Of a stretch of DNA of 42,438 bases, positions 31,385 through 40,329 are shown in pieces (the stretch's first letter is position 1; each line of letters opens with the position of its first letter). The position numbers and the translations under genes are program-made. This stretch comes from Actinomycetes bacterium. GTDB taxonomy: Bacteria; Actinomycetota; Acidimicrobiia; Acidimicrobiales; JABEUL01. The notes beneath the pieces were generated by a model. It saw only the letters and a program-made list of their open reading frames with translations. It ran no database searches and was not told where the DNA came from. The stretch is from the NCBI GenBank assembly GCA_021790815.1, contig JAJYFT010000008.1, forward strand, positions 1-42,438, written 5' to 3'.

Positions 31385-34300
31385 ATGGAGACAATGGTTA
31401 GCCCTGAATCAGACTTGCAAGCTGATGATTTGCAACGAACAAAATGGATTAGAGGGTTACTTCCATTTTTAGCAGCGCACAAGTTAAAGCTATTCGTGGC
31501 ATTCGCGGCTTCGTTGCTAGGAATGGCTATAAATTCTTTAACTCCATTAATACAAAAAGTAATAGTGGATAATTTAACAAAAGAAGGCGCTGTCAGCAAT
31601 TTACGTATATGGATATTTCTTCTAGTATTAGCAGGTGTTCTGGGGTTTATCTTATCCTATGTCAGGCGTTATTGGGGAGGGCGAGTTTCTTTAGATGTTC
31701 AAAATGATCTCCGAAAAGCTATATATAGCCATCTCCAAAGATTAGATTTTGCACGACATGATGACATGGAAACTGGGCAACTCGTTTCTCGCGCGAACTC
31801 TGATACTGGTCTTCTACAAGGTCTGTTGGGATTTCTACCGATGATGACGGGTAATTTTCTCTCTCTGTTGGTTTCACTAGTTATAATGTTCGTTCTTTCA
31901 GTCAAACTTGCTGTAGTTGTACTTTTTGCAATACCAATCATGTTTGTAGTTTCAATGAGGCTGAGGTCATCAGTATTCCCTGCCTCATGGGTGGCTCAGC
32001 AAAATATTGGAGAAGTAGCTTCTATAGTTGACGATAATGTGACAGGGGTAAGGGTCGTAAAAGCATTTGGTAATGAATCGCGCGAATTCAGTAGACTAAG
32101 AAATACAGCGCTAAAAGTATTCCAATCGAGGGTTAGAGTTGTTAGGCTTTCGTCAAAATTTCAATCGACGCTTCAAGCTGTCCCTGCAATTACTCAGGTT
32201 GTCGTTGTAGGATTTGGGGGGTATCTGGCATTAAAAGGAGATATAACCCTTGGGACATTCTTGGCGTTTACAAACTATGTTTTGCAACTAATAGCTCCAG
32301 TAAGGATGTTGGCGGGACTTATGGCATTTGGTCAACAAGCAAGAGCTGGTGCAGAAAGAATTTTAGATCTTCTAGCTTCAAGCCCGGTTGTGCAAGAAAA
32401 TGATCATGCGGTTGACTTAACTCACTTTAATTCAAGCATCGAATTCGACTCATTAAGATTTGGTTACGTTAGTTCGAAACCAGTACTAGATAACTTTTCT
32501 TTAAAAATTAATAAAGGTGAAACGGTTGCACTAGTAGGTACGTCAGGGTCCGGGAAATCAACAATTGCTCTGTTGCTTCCAAGATTTTACGATGTTCAAA
32601 AAGGGAGCATTCGGATTGATGGATGTGATATTCGAACACTGACTTTAAATTCACTAAGAAGGAAAATAGGCGTTGTATTTGAAGAGTCGTTTCTCTTTTC
32701 AGATACTGTAAAGGCAAATATAGCTTTTGGTGCAACCTTAGCATCGGATGAAGACATAGTTAAGGCTGCTAAAGTTGCGGAAGCTCATGATTTTATAATG
32801 TCTCTACCACTTGGATATAACACTATTGTTGGTGAGAGAGGTCTTACACTATCCGGTGGACAAAGGCAGCGAATAGCTTTAGCACGAGCGTTGGTAGGTG
32901 ATCCCGAAATTCTAATATTAGATGATGCTACAAGTGCTGTAGATGCAACAACTGAAGAAGATATCCATCGAACGTTGAATAAGTTGATGTCTGGAAGAAC
33001 AACATTATTGATAGCCCATCGAAAGTCAACATTGAAACTAGCTGACAGAATTGTTATTATCGAGCAAGGCAAGGTTGAAGAAGAAGGCGTTGAAATCTCT
33101 TTAAGTAGAGACAGTGAGATGTTTAAAATGCTCTTTTCTTCACAAAATGATTTTATTATTGAAGGCGAGTTAGATTTAGATTATTTAAGAAGCATTTCGA
33201 CTAATAATGATGAAGAAAATCTTGAACCTACGTCAAGCGTTATCGACACAACAGCCTGGCCAGAGTCGTTTAATGATGGCCTTGGCGCGGCAAACGTTCC
33301 TCCTCGTCAACAGGCAAATTTAGGCATGGGATTGGGCGGGGGGTTTCAAGGAGGAGGTGGGCTAGGTAGTATGTTGGCACCAACAAAAGAGTTACTTGAA
33401 CAAGTTGCGCTACTCAAAGATGAAACTAGTGATCCTAATGTCGACATTGACAGCGAGTCACTTGGTAGTTCAAAATTTAGCTTGAGTTCATTTCTAAGGG
33501 CGTTTAAGGGGGGTCTTATTATTGGGCTATCTTTAATAGTCGCAGATACTTTGATGACATTAGCCGGTCCATTGTTAATTAGAAATGTAGTTGATGCAGG
33601 TGTGATTCATAAATCGGTTGGAGCAATAGTCGGAGGGTCGACAATTTACCTTTTGATTGCAATCCTTGACTACCTCGACACTTGGTTGGAACTCTATGTG
33701 GTAGGAAAGACTTCAGAAAGAATATTATTTAAGCTTAGGTGTTATATTTTCTCCCACCTGTCAAGACTGGGACTTAACTTCTATGAGAGCGAAATGGCAG
33801 GTCGTATAATGACGCGAATGACCACCGATGTTGATGCGCTATCTCAACTCTTCCAGGGTGGTTTGGTAAATGCTCTAGTCAACGTTTTTACTTTTCTTGG
33901 GGTCGGGATAGCATTATTCGTAGTTAACTCTAAGTTGGCTTTAGCAACATTTACCGTTGTCCCAGTATTATTCGTTGCTACGTGGGTGTTTAGAAACTAC
34001 TCTAGAAGAGCTTACAGGTTGGCTCGAGAAAGAATTGCACTTGTCAATGCGAGCCTCCAAGAAGGTATTTCTGGGATTAGAGTTACGAAAGCTTTTGGGC
34101 GTGAGAATCAGAATAATGCATCTTTCGCAAGCTTAAGTGAAAACTATTTAGAAGCTAGAGTTGGAGCACAAAGGCTAGTTGCAATTTATTTTCCGTTTGT
34201 ACTTTTTATTTCCGATGTGGCTACTGCTATCGTCTTAGGGTACGGAAGTCATCTTGTCGGCAATAAGCAACTCGGAATCGGTTCTCTCATAGCTTTTGTG

Positions 34301-35215
34301 CTGTTAGTTGGACAGTTTTTTAACCCTATCCAACAACTTTCTCAAACTTTTGACCAATGGCAACAAGCACAAGCGTCCATGCGCAAGATTAAAGAATTGA
34401 TGGATATTCAGTCAAGCGAAATTTATAAAACTGATGCTCATCAAGTCTCGATAGACGGACACGTTTATTTTCAAAATGTTGATTTTTCATATTCGTCTTC
34501 TGGCGCAAAAGTACTCAGTGATCTTAACGCTGAGATACTTCCCAACCAAGTGACGGCGATAGTGGGCGAGACGGGTGCTGGTAAATCTACGGTTATGAAA
34601 CTGCTGGCTCGATTTTATCAGCCTTCAGGTGGCAAGATAATAGTTGATAGTGTTCCTTTGGAGGATATAGAAATTAGAAGCTACCGGAGTCAGGTAGCTT
34701 TTGTCCCCCAAGAACCTTTCTTATTTTCAACAACAATTGAGGCAAATATTGCCTACGGTAAACAAGATGCGACTAAAGAAGAGATTGAAGCTGCTGCGAG
34801 AAGAGTAGGAGCTCATGAATTTATTCGTAAGTTAGACGGAGGTTACTACCGAAAAGTTGGTGTCCAGGGAAGGGCACTTTCTTCTGGTCAGAAACAGCTA
34901 ATATCTTTGGCTAGAGCAGAAATTATGAAGCCAAAATTGTTGTTACTTGACGAGGCTACTTCAAATTTAGACCTTGCAACTGAAAAAGCTGTCTCAAATG
35001 CGATGGGGTTATTGCTGAGAGGGAGAACAACCGTGATAATAGCTCATAGATTACAAAGCGCAATGAATGCAGACAGGATAATAGTAATGGCCGATGGAGC
35101 AGTAAAAGAAGTTGGAAGTCATGATGAATTGTTGGCACTTGATGGTGAATATTCTAGAATGTGGGAATCTTACGTAGCTACTTCAGTTTCAAATCAAAAG
35201 CAAGTTAGGTTTTAA
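31385..35215 (+). CDS. Fused type IV ABC exporter (TMD-NBD-TMD-NBD)
   Basis: This multidrug/lipid exporter of 1276 residues from ATG 31385 fuses two half-transporters into one chain. AGGA at 31371-31374 fits this ATG better than TTG 31376. Half 1 has six membrane helices (~30-325) and an NBD with Walker A GTSGSGKST, signature LSGGQRQ, Walker B LILDDATS, and an E in place of the Q-loop Gln (VVFEES). A Gly-rich linker (about GMGLGGGFQGGGGLGS) and PTKELLEQVALL lead into half 2 (helices ~695-990), whose NBD has GETGAGKST, PQEPF, signature LSSGQKQ and LLLDEATS. In actinobacteria these halves are usually two adjacent genes. One ATP site is degenerate. The substrate is unknown. GDH follows 9 bp downstream. 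Confidence 0.92.
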   Translation: METMVSPESDLQADDLQRTKWIRGLLPFLAAHKLKLFVAFAASLLGMAINSLTPLIQKVIVDNLTKEGAVSNLRIWIFLLVLAGVLGFILSYVRRYWGGRVSLDVQNDLRKAIYSHLQRLDFARHDDMETGQLVSRANSDTGLLQGLLGFLPMMTGNFLSLLVSLVIMFVLSVKLAVVVLFAIPIMFVVSMRLRSSVFPASWVAQQNIGEVASIVDDNVTGVRVVKAFGNESREFSRLRNTALKVFQSRVRVVRLSSKFQSTLQAVPAITQVVVVGFGGYLALKGDITLGTFLAFTNYVLQLIAPVRMLAGLMAFGQQARAGAERILDLLASSPVVQENDHAVDLTHFNSSIEFDSLRFGYVSSKPVLDNFSLKINKGETVALVGTSGSGKSTIALLLPRFYDVQKGSIRIDGCDIRTLTLNSLRRKIGVVFEESFLFSDTVKANIAFGATLASDEDIVKAAKVAEAHDFIMSLPLGYNTIVGERGLTLSGGQRQRIALARALVGDPEILILDDATSAVDATTEEDIHRTLNKLMSGRTTLLIAHRKSTLKLADRIVIIEQGKVEEEGVEISLSRDSEMFKMLFSSQNDFIIEGELDLDYLRSISTNNDEENLEPTSSVIDTTAWPESFNDGLGAANVPPRQQANLGMGLGGGFQGGGGLGSMLAPTKELLEQVALLKDETSDPNVDIDSESLGSSKFSLSSFLRAFKGGLIIGLSLIVADTLMTLAGPLLIRNVVDAGVIHKSVGAIVGGSTIYLLIAILDYLDTWLELYVVGKTSERILFKLRCYIFSHLSRLGLNFYESEMAGRIMTRMTTDVDALSQLFQGGLVNALVNVFTFLGVGIALFVVNSKLALATFTVVPVLFVATWVFRNYSRRAYRLARERIALVNASLQEGISGIRVTKAFGRENQNNASFASLSENYLEARVGAQRLVAIYFPFVLFISDVATAIVLGYGSHLVGNKQLGIGSLIAFVLLVGQFFNPIQQLSQTFDQWQQAQASMRKIKELMDIQSSEIYKTDAHQVSIDGHVYFQNVDFSYSSSGAKVLSDLNAEILPNQVTAIVGETGAGKSTVMKLLARFYQPSGGKIIVDSVPLEDIEIRSYRSQVAFVPQEPFLFSTTIEANIAYGKQDATKEEIEAAARRVGAHEFIRKLDGGYYRKVGVQGRALSSGQKQLISLARAEIMKPKLLLLDEATSNLDLATEKAVSNAMGLLLRGRTTVIIAHRLQSAMNADRIIVMADGAVKEVGSHDELLALDGEYSRMWESYVATSVSNQKQVRF

Positions 35216-35224
35216 GGAAAAGAT

Positions 35225-35338
35225 ATGTCAGGAATAGAAGAATGGAATGCAGTTAAAGGTCGAATAGTTGCATGTGCCAGACGAGCAAATATTGATGAAT
35301 CAATCTGTAATTTGATAGTTGAGCCAGAAAAGTACTAG
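35225..35338 (+). pseudogene. N-terminal fragment of the glutamate dehydrogenase gene
   Basis: A 37-codon frame begins at ATG 35225 behind AAGGAAAAG and ends at TAG 35336. Its product (GIEEWNAVKGRIVACARRAN, then ESICNLIVEPEK) is the usual N-terminal helix region of Glu/Leu/Phe/Val dehydrogenases. The expected next residues (VLEVSIP) lie in the -1 frame from 35332, so this is the separated start of the gene that continues below. The switch must happen within 35323-35338, most simply by loss of one A from GAAAAAG. Confidence 0.8.
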
Positions 35339-35340
35339 AA

Positions 35341-36471
35341 GTGTCTATTCCGATAAAATTAGACAACGGCGAGATCAAACTTTTTAAGGGTTGGAGAGTT
35401 CATCACGATACAACTAGGGGACCGGGAAAAGGTGGATTACGATTTCATGAAGAAGTTGATGTGGAGACGCTAAAAGCTCTTGCAGCAGATATGACTTTAA
35501 AAAATGCTTTAGTAGATATTCCATTTGGTGGAGCTAAAGGTGGGATTAGAGTAGAGCCTTCAATATTAAGTATTGGTGAGTTGGAAAGACTCACAAGGAG
35601 ATTTGCCATTGAGATAAAAGAAATGATAGGTGAATCAAAAGACGTCCCTGCGCCCGATATCAACACCGATGAACGTGTAATGGCTTGGTTTGCAGACACG
35701 TTGTGGACTACTTCAGATAAACATGACAACGGCTTAATAACAGGTAAGCCATTTGCAATTGGTGGCGTATTGGGCCATCAAGGTTCAACTTCTCAAGGGG
35801 TACTCAATGCTGTAAGGAATTACCTTAAAAGAAGTGAGGGTAGTTTTTCTCAGCTCAGGGCTGTGGTTCAAGGGTTTGGAAAGGTTGGTGCGCCACTTTG
35901 CTACCTACTTTCTTCGGTTGGTGTCAAAATATTAGGAATATCAGATGTAACTGGTGGTATTTACTGTTCAGCTGGCATTGAAATGACAGAACTGTCTAAG
36001 CATTTAAGAAATGGTGGTCAAATATTAAACTTTCCGGGAGCAGAAGCGGTGAGCAAAGAAGATATTTTCCAGATTGAGTGTGATGTCTTTATTCCCGCAG
36101 CACTTGGAGGTGTAATTACTGAAAAGGTTGCACAGACTATACCTGCCCAGTTCATTGTTGAAGCAGCTAACGGACCGACAACTCTAGAAGCTGACAAGGT
36201 TTTTGCTCAAAGAGATATTCCAGTAATTCCAGATATTTTGGCCAACACTGGGGGGGTAGTTTCATCTTATTTTGAATGGGTACAAAATCGACAAGGTATT
36301 CGATGGGATGAAGGTGAAATTTCTAGTCGATTGCTCTCGTATCTCGATCTTGCATTTGAAGCAGCTTGGATAAAAGCCTCCATAGACGGAGTTACTTTAA
36401 GGGATGCTGCAACTCAAATTGCCCTTGAAAGAGTTGTGGATGCTCATAAGCTCAGAGGTTTATTCCCATAA
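35341..36471 (+). CDS. gdhA: Glutamate dehydrogenase (Glu/Leu/Phe/Val family), main frame
   Basis: This enzyme interconverts glutamate and 2-oxoglutarate plus ammonia. The frame is open from 35323; GTG 35341 is only the first start codon and cuts into the conserved VLEVSIP. The full protein with the fragment at 35225 would be about 415 residues, normal for the family. Seen here: GWRVHHDTTRGPGKGGLRFH (substrate Lys), PFGGAKGG with the catalytic Lys, PAPDINTDERVMAWF, QGFGKVG (cofactor fold) and AANGPTT. The ATG motif before the cofactor domain reads STS (HQGSTSQGV), a departure from the usual form. No start or ribosome site supports making the shorter protein alone, so it is either frameshifted, a sequencing error, or made by -1 slippage. 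Confidence 0.85.
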   Translation: MSIPIKLDNGEIKLFKGWRVHHDTTRGPGKGGLRFHEEVDVETLKALAADMTLKNALVDIPFGGAKGGIRVEPSILSIGELERLTRRFAIEIKEMIGESKDVPAPDINTDERVMAWFADTLWTTSDKHDNGLITGKPFAIGGVLGHQGSTSQGVLNAVRNYLKRSEGSFSQLRAVVQGFGKVGAPLCYLLSSVGVKILGISDVTGGIYCSAGIEMTELSKHLRNGGQILNFPGAEAVSKEDIFQIECDVFIPAALGGVITEKVAQTIPAQFIVEAANGPTTLEADKVFAQRDIPVIPDILANTGGVVSSYFEWVQNRQGIRWDEGEISSRLLSYLDLAFEAAWIKASIDGVTLRDAATQIALERVVDAHKLRGLFP

Positions 36472-36482
36472 ATCATGTCTTT

Positions 36483-36519
36483 AGGCTGTCTGCCTTTTAT
36501 TTGACTGACAGTCTTTATT
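36483..36519 (+). terminator. Probable terminator after glutamate dehydrogenase
   Basis: AGGCTGTC (36483-36490) pairs with GACAGTCT (36507-36514; one G-U) around a 16-base loop, followed by TTATT. A smaller inverted repeat, GACTG-A-CAGTC (36503-36513), overlaps it. Confidence 0.45.
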
Positions 36520-36530
36520 GAACTAACTTT

Positions 36531-37313
36531 TTAAAGTGCACTTACAGCAATAAACCCTCCGTCAACGATTAATGAAGTTCCAGTAATAAATGAAGCCTCA
36601 TTTGAAAGCAAAAATCGAATCGATGTTGCTATTTCGTCCGGTGAACAAACCCTCCCTAAAGGCGCTTGTTTTTCGAGTTTTTCCTTAAGTTCGCCAAATG
36701 CAAGTACCGGAGCCATCATTGGAGTGTCAACTACACCGGGGCATATAGAGTTGACTCTTATCGAGTCTGTGCCGAGACGCTGCGCAAGTGAGCGAGTGAG
36801 TCCAAGAAGACCTGCCTTTGAGGCGCAGTATGCGGGGAGGAACCCACTACCCACATGACCCTCAATTGATGATAGAAAAACGATTGCCGATCCTGGATTC
36901 GCCTCTTTAAGCGTTGGAATCAAGTTTTTAGTCAAAATTGCAGCTGCTCTTAGATTTACATCAAGTACAGAATCCCATAATTCATCATCAACCATATCTA
37001 TAGGCCCAGGCCCAGGAATTCCCGCAGCATGAACGAAACCTCCTATAGGCCCTATCTGATTCTTGCAAGTGTTTAGAGCATCATCAAATAAATATGAATT
37101 CCTCACATCAATTTGAAGAAATGCAGTCTTTACGCCGTAAAGATCATTACACTCGTTTGCAACATGTTGGGCATTTTCTCCGTTCAAGTCCCAAATGCCT
37201 ACTGGTCGACCAACTTGGGCAAGCGCAAGTGCAGTTGACTTTCCTATTCCAGAGCCTCCACCTGTTATTAACACTCCGGAACACGGCTTTCCCAAAAAAT
37301 TTTCCTTATTCAT
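36531..37313 (-). CDS. Short-chain dehydrogenase/reductase (FabG-like)
   Basis: This classical SDR of 260 residues has the cofactor motif TGGGSGIG (about 17-24), an Asp at the end of strand 2 (WDLNG) that favours NAD, a HAAG version of NNAG, and catalytic Ser in FLSSIEG with YCASK. It ends with the common ITGTSLIVDGGF. It probably oxidises or reduces a hydroxyl/keto substrate of the adjacent luciferase-like enzyme. The gene starts 11 bases after the stop of that upstream gene, so the two form a minus-strand operon divergent from the TetR/ABC operon. Confidence 0.9.
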   Translation of the reverse strand: MNKENFLGKPCSGVLITGGGSGIGKSTALALAQVGRPVGIWDLNGENAQHVANECNDLYGVKTAFLQIDVRNSYLFDDALNTCKNQIGPIGGFVHAAGIPGPGPIDMVDDELWDSVLDVNLRAAAILTKNLIPTLKEANPGSAIVFLSSIEGHVGSGFLPAYCASKAGLLGLTRSLAQRLGTDSIRVNSICPGVVDTPMMAPVLAFGELKEKLEKQAPLGRVCSPDEIATSIRFLLSNEASFITGTSLIVDGGFIAVSAL

Positions 37314-37324
37314 GTTTACTCTCC

Positions 37325-38575
37325 TTATATTTTCATCGATGCTGGAATTGAAAAGTTTAAATCTGACTTTCTAGCTGGTTCTCTCCTTTTAAGTGCTGAG
37401 GCTACAAAAGGTTCAAGCTCACTTTCTTTTTTCTGATCAATCTGAAGCTGCCGTTCTTTAAAAGAAGGCATGACTTCGGAAGCGAATAGCTGAAGAGATT
37501 CGATTATATGTTCGGATTTATTTCGTCCACACTGAGATACGAAGATTAGTTGGTCAACTCCCACAGCTTCGTAACGGCTAACTAAATCAAGAATCTGATC
37601 AGGTGTGCCAATGGCGCCTCTCAACGCTTTAGTTCCATCATTTATAATTTGGGCTCCTAGAACCTCGCCTTTGGTAGCCGCTACTTGTCGACTGAATCCA
37701 AAGAGAGCCCTATTTTTCTCGAACTCTTCGCTAATATTTGTTTTACCAGGTGTGTGATCGCCAAAAACGTAATAATGAGCTAACGAGTAACCGAAAAAAT
37801 GACCACCGTCCAGGCCCCTCTCTATCGCTGTTTCTTCATCCTTGTGACACATCAAAGGGATAACACAGGCAACTTGCGCATTAACAGAGAATCCAGCAGG
37901 TACGCAGTTTTCTGATTTTATTGTCTCGTAGTAGTCGTCAACCCAAGCTTTAGCTTCTTCAGGTTCTATGAAGGAAAATGAAAGCGCACCGATACCAAGC
38001 GTAGCTGCAAGATGAATAGTCTCACGCCTAGAGCAAGCAACCCACAACGGTGGGTGTGGCTTCTGAACCGATTTAGGAACGATATTTCGGGGCGGCATGG
38101 AAAAGAAATTTCCGTTATAACCGCTAAAAGGAGATTCCACCATCATTTTGGTTATTGCATCGAGCGACTCGCGCCACTCATCTCGCTTGTGTTCTCGATT
38201 GACATTAAATCCTTGAAGTTCAACTTCCGAAGACGATTCTCCCGTACCAAAATCAACTCGTCCATTAGAAATTAAATCAAGAGTAGCTATTCTTTCTGCA
38301 ACCCTCACTGGGTGATTGAATTGAAATGGAAGTTGCACAATCCCATGCCCGAGCCTTATATTTTTAGTTCGTTGGCTAACCGCTCCAAGAAAGACCTCTG
38401 GTGCAGAAGAGTGAGAGTACTCTTCTAAAAAATGATGTTCTACTTCCCAAACATAGTCGAAACCCAGTTTGTCCGCGATCTCTATTTGATCGAGGGCATC
38501 TTGAAATAATCTATTCTCATCTCCACTTTGCCATGGTCTAGGTAGTTGGAGTTCGTAAAAGATGCCAAATTTCAT
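37325..38575 (-). CDS. Luciferase-like (LLM) flavin-dependent oxidoreductase
   Basis: This 416-residue enzyme has the TIM-barrel fold of bacterial luciferase and related FMN or F420 enzymes. Family marks are MKFGIFYE, WEVEHHFLEEYSHSSAPEVF, LGHGIVQLPFQFNHPVRVAE, DLISNGRVDFGTG and a closing VDQLIFVSQCGRN. The first half resembles alkanal monooxygenases more than F420 reductases. Because fbiD is encoded in this genome, F420 use stays possible. The C-terminal ~40 residues are charged and extra. Its start codon is preceded by AGGAGG (complement of 38579-38584). It is followed by an SDR and is divergent from a tetR gene. Confidence 0.88.
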   Translation of the reverse strand: MKFGIFYELQLPRPWQSGDENRLFQDALDQIEIADKLGFDYVWEVEHHFLEEYSHSSAPEVFLGAVSQRTKNIRLGHGIVQLPFQFNHPVRVAERIATLDLISNGRVDFGTGESSSEVELQGFNVNREHKRDEWRESLDAITKMMVESPFSGYNGNFFSMPPRNIVPKSVQKPHPPLWVACSRRETIHLAATLGIGALSFSFIEPEEAKAWVDDYYETIKSENCVPAGFSVNAQVACVIPLMCHKDEETAIERGLDGGHFFGYSLAHYYVFGDHTPGKTNISEEFEKNRALFGFSRQVAATKGEVLGAQIINDGTKALRGAIGTPDQILDLVSRYEAVGVDQLIFVSQCGRNKSEHIIESLQLFASEVMPSFKERQLQIDQKKESELEPFVASALKRREPARKSDLNFSIPASMKI

Positions 38576-38636
38576 ATGACCTCCTTTGGTCTGTTATCAC
38601 ATTTCTGGAAGGGAAGCGTAGCGTCATTCGTATAAA

Positions 38637-38660
38637 TATACTATTTGCAGTACCACTGCA
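38637..38660. promoter_or_regulatory. Promoter and palindromic operator between the LLM and tetR genes
   Basis: TATACT at 38637-38642 is a good -10 for the tetR-ABC operon. Just after it lies a perfect 6+3+6 inverted repeat, TGCAGT-ACC-ACTGCA (38646-38660), overlapping the expected transcription start. A second perfect 8-bp palindrome, ATCGCGAT, is at 38677-38684. The first has the size and place of a TetR-family operator. Confidence 0.55.
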
Positions 38661-38695
38661 TCAAATCAAGTTCAAAATCGCGATAGTTTCTTATT

Positions 38696-39394
38696 ATGGA
38701 TTTGGACTATAAAAGTGACTTTGAGGAGTCAGAGCTCAGTGGCAAAATAACTGAACTGAGAAAGCAGGGACAAGAAAATTCGACGGAAACAGATAAGTCA
38801 AATTTAATTGACGGACGTCAAGAGAGGGCGACCAGAACACGGTTATCTATAATCGATGCGCTTCTAGACTTAATAGTTGAAGGGGACCTTTCTCCAACTG
38901 CCAGACAGATTGCCGTCCGTGCAGGTGTATCGGAACGCAGTGTATTTCAACATTTCGTTGATCTGGAATCTTTGCATAGGGCGGTGGCAGAACGTCAATT
39001 GGAGAGAACGTTAAGTATGGTGGAGGAAATTCCGTCGATTCTGTCGTTTCATGAAAGAGTGGAGATGTTTATAGACCAAAGAGGACGCATTCTGGAAGCG
39101 CTAACTCCAGTTAGAAGAGCTGCACTGGCTATTGAGCCACATTCTCAAGAAATTAGAAGGAGTCGCGATCTTTTTTACTCACTTGCGAAGGAACAAATTG
39201 AAAAAGTGTTTCAACTCGAGATAGAGTCTAGTATAGAGACGGACAAAGAGAGTTTTATCTCAGCGCTAGATTTGGTTTGTTCTTGGAATTCTTGGGAATA
39301 CTTAAGAGTACAGGGTCATTCTATTGTAGGTTCAAAAGCGGTAATGAAGCGAGCGCTACTAGCACTGCTAAAGGAGAGCTGCAAGATTAATTGA
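38696..39394 (+). CDS. TetR/AcrR-family transcriptional regulator
   Basis: This 232-residue protein has an acidic N-terminal extension of ~40 residues and then a TetR HTH: TRLSIIDALLDLIVEGDLSP, TARQIAVRAGVSERSVFQHFVDLESLH (about 50-95). The C-terminal helices would bind the inducer. It is the first gene of an operon with a DrrA-type ATPase and two permeases, so it probably represses this exporter. It probably also represses the divergent LLM-SDR pair, through the palindrome at 38646-38660. No ribosome site is evident before ATG 38696. Confidence 0.9.
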   Translation: MDLDYKSDFEESELSGKITELRKQGQENSTETDKSNLIDGRQERATRTRLSIIDALLDLIVEGDLSPTARQIAVRAGVSERSVFQHFVDLESLHRAVAERQLERTLSMVEEIPSILSFHERVEMFIDQRGRILEALTPVRRAALAIEPHSQEIRRSRDLFYSLAKEQIEKVFQLEIESSIETDKESFISALDLVCSWNSWEYLRVQGHSIVGSKAVMKRALLALLKESCKIN

Positions 39395-40329
39395 CTAGTG
39401 TTTTAACCACGAAGAACCTTGTAAAGAGATATGGCGATAGATTAGCAGTTGATGGCATAAGCTTTGAAATTCAACGTGGCGAATGCTATGGCCTTTTGGG
39501 TCCAAATGGTGCAGGGAAAACAACGACAATCTCTATGGCCTGCGGACTACTTGCCCGTGATAATGGAGAAGTTTATATTAACGGCATTCCTCTTACCCAC
39601 AGGTCAATCGAAACTAAAAAATATATTGGTTATGTCCCACAAGACCTTGCTCTGTACCCAGAAATTTCTGTCTCCGACAACCTTAGATTTTTTGGGAAAC
39701 TTTATGGTTTAGTAGGGGAAGACCTGGAGAAGAGGGTTGATCAAACACTAGAGATTGTCGGATTAAAAGACAGAAAAAAAGATAAAGTTGCGAGTTTTTC
39801 TGGTGGTATGAAAAGGCGAGCAAATATTGCTGCAGGTCTTTTACATAAACCGTCTCTTTTGGTCCTAGACGAACCAACCGTAGGAGTTGATCCTCAAAGC
39901 CGGAATGCAATATTAGAGGCAGTTTCAGTTTTAGGAGATGAAGGTATGGCTATTCTGTATACAACTCACTATATGGAGGAAGCTGAGAGGCTCTGCGACA
40001 GAATAGGAATCGTTGACCTTGGGAAAATAGTGGAAGAGGGCACTAAAGAAGAACTTGTTGAGAAAGTTGGGACTAAGGACCGGATCCGAATTGGCATTAG
40101 AAACAATTACGAGTTAGCGGTCAAGATCTTAAAAGAAAAAGAACCTAGTGCCAGCCTCGAGCTAGGCAATAATTTTATTGGAGTAAGCACAGAAAATGCA
40201 CCCTCAAAACTTCCTGATTTAGCTGGTATTTTAGTGTCAAATGGTGTTGAAATCTCGTCACTAGTTGTAGTTGAACCTAACCTAGAAGCTGTATTCTTGA
40301 AATTAACAGGCAAGGAGCTAAGAGACTGA
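39391..40329 (+). CDS. ABC transporter ATP-binding protein (DrrA-like)
   Basis: This 312-residue ATPase subunit drives an ABC-2 type exporter. It has Walker A GPNGAGKTT, Q-loop PQDLALYPE, signature FSGGMKRRANIAAGLL, Walker B LLVLDEPTVGVDP, and the H-loop in TTHYMEEAE. The C-terminal ~90 residues are the DrrA-type regulatory extension. TTG 39391 overlaps the tetR stop by four bases (TTGA), so translation is coupled. The two genes that follow supply the membrane parts. DrrA-like proteins export antibiotics or lipids. Here the substrate is unknown. Confidence 0.93.
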   Translation: MTSVLTTKNLVKRYGDRLAVDGISFEIQRGECYGLLGPNGAGKTTTISMACGLLARDNGEVYINGIPLTHRSIETKKYIGYVPQDLALYPEISVSDNLRFFGKLYGLVGEDLEKRVDQTLEIVGLKDRKKDKVASFSGGMKRRANIAAGLLHKPSLLVLDEPTVGVDPQSRNAILEAVSVLGDEGMAILYTTHYMEEAERLCDRIGIVDLGKIVEEGTKEELVEKVGTKDRIRIGIRNNYELAVKILKEKEPSASLELGNNFIGVSTENAPSKLPDLAGILVSNGVEISSLVVVEPNLEAVFLKLTGKELRD

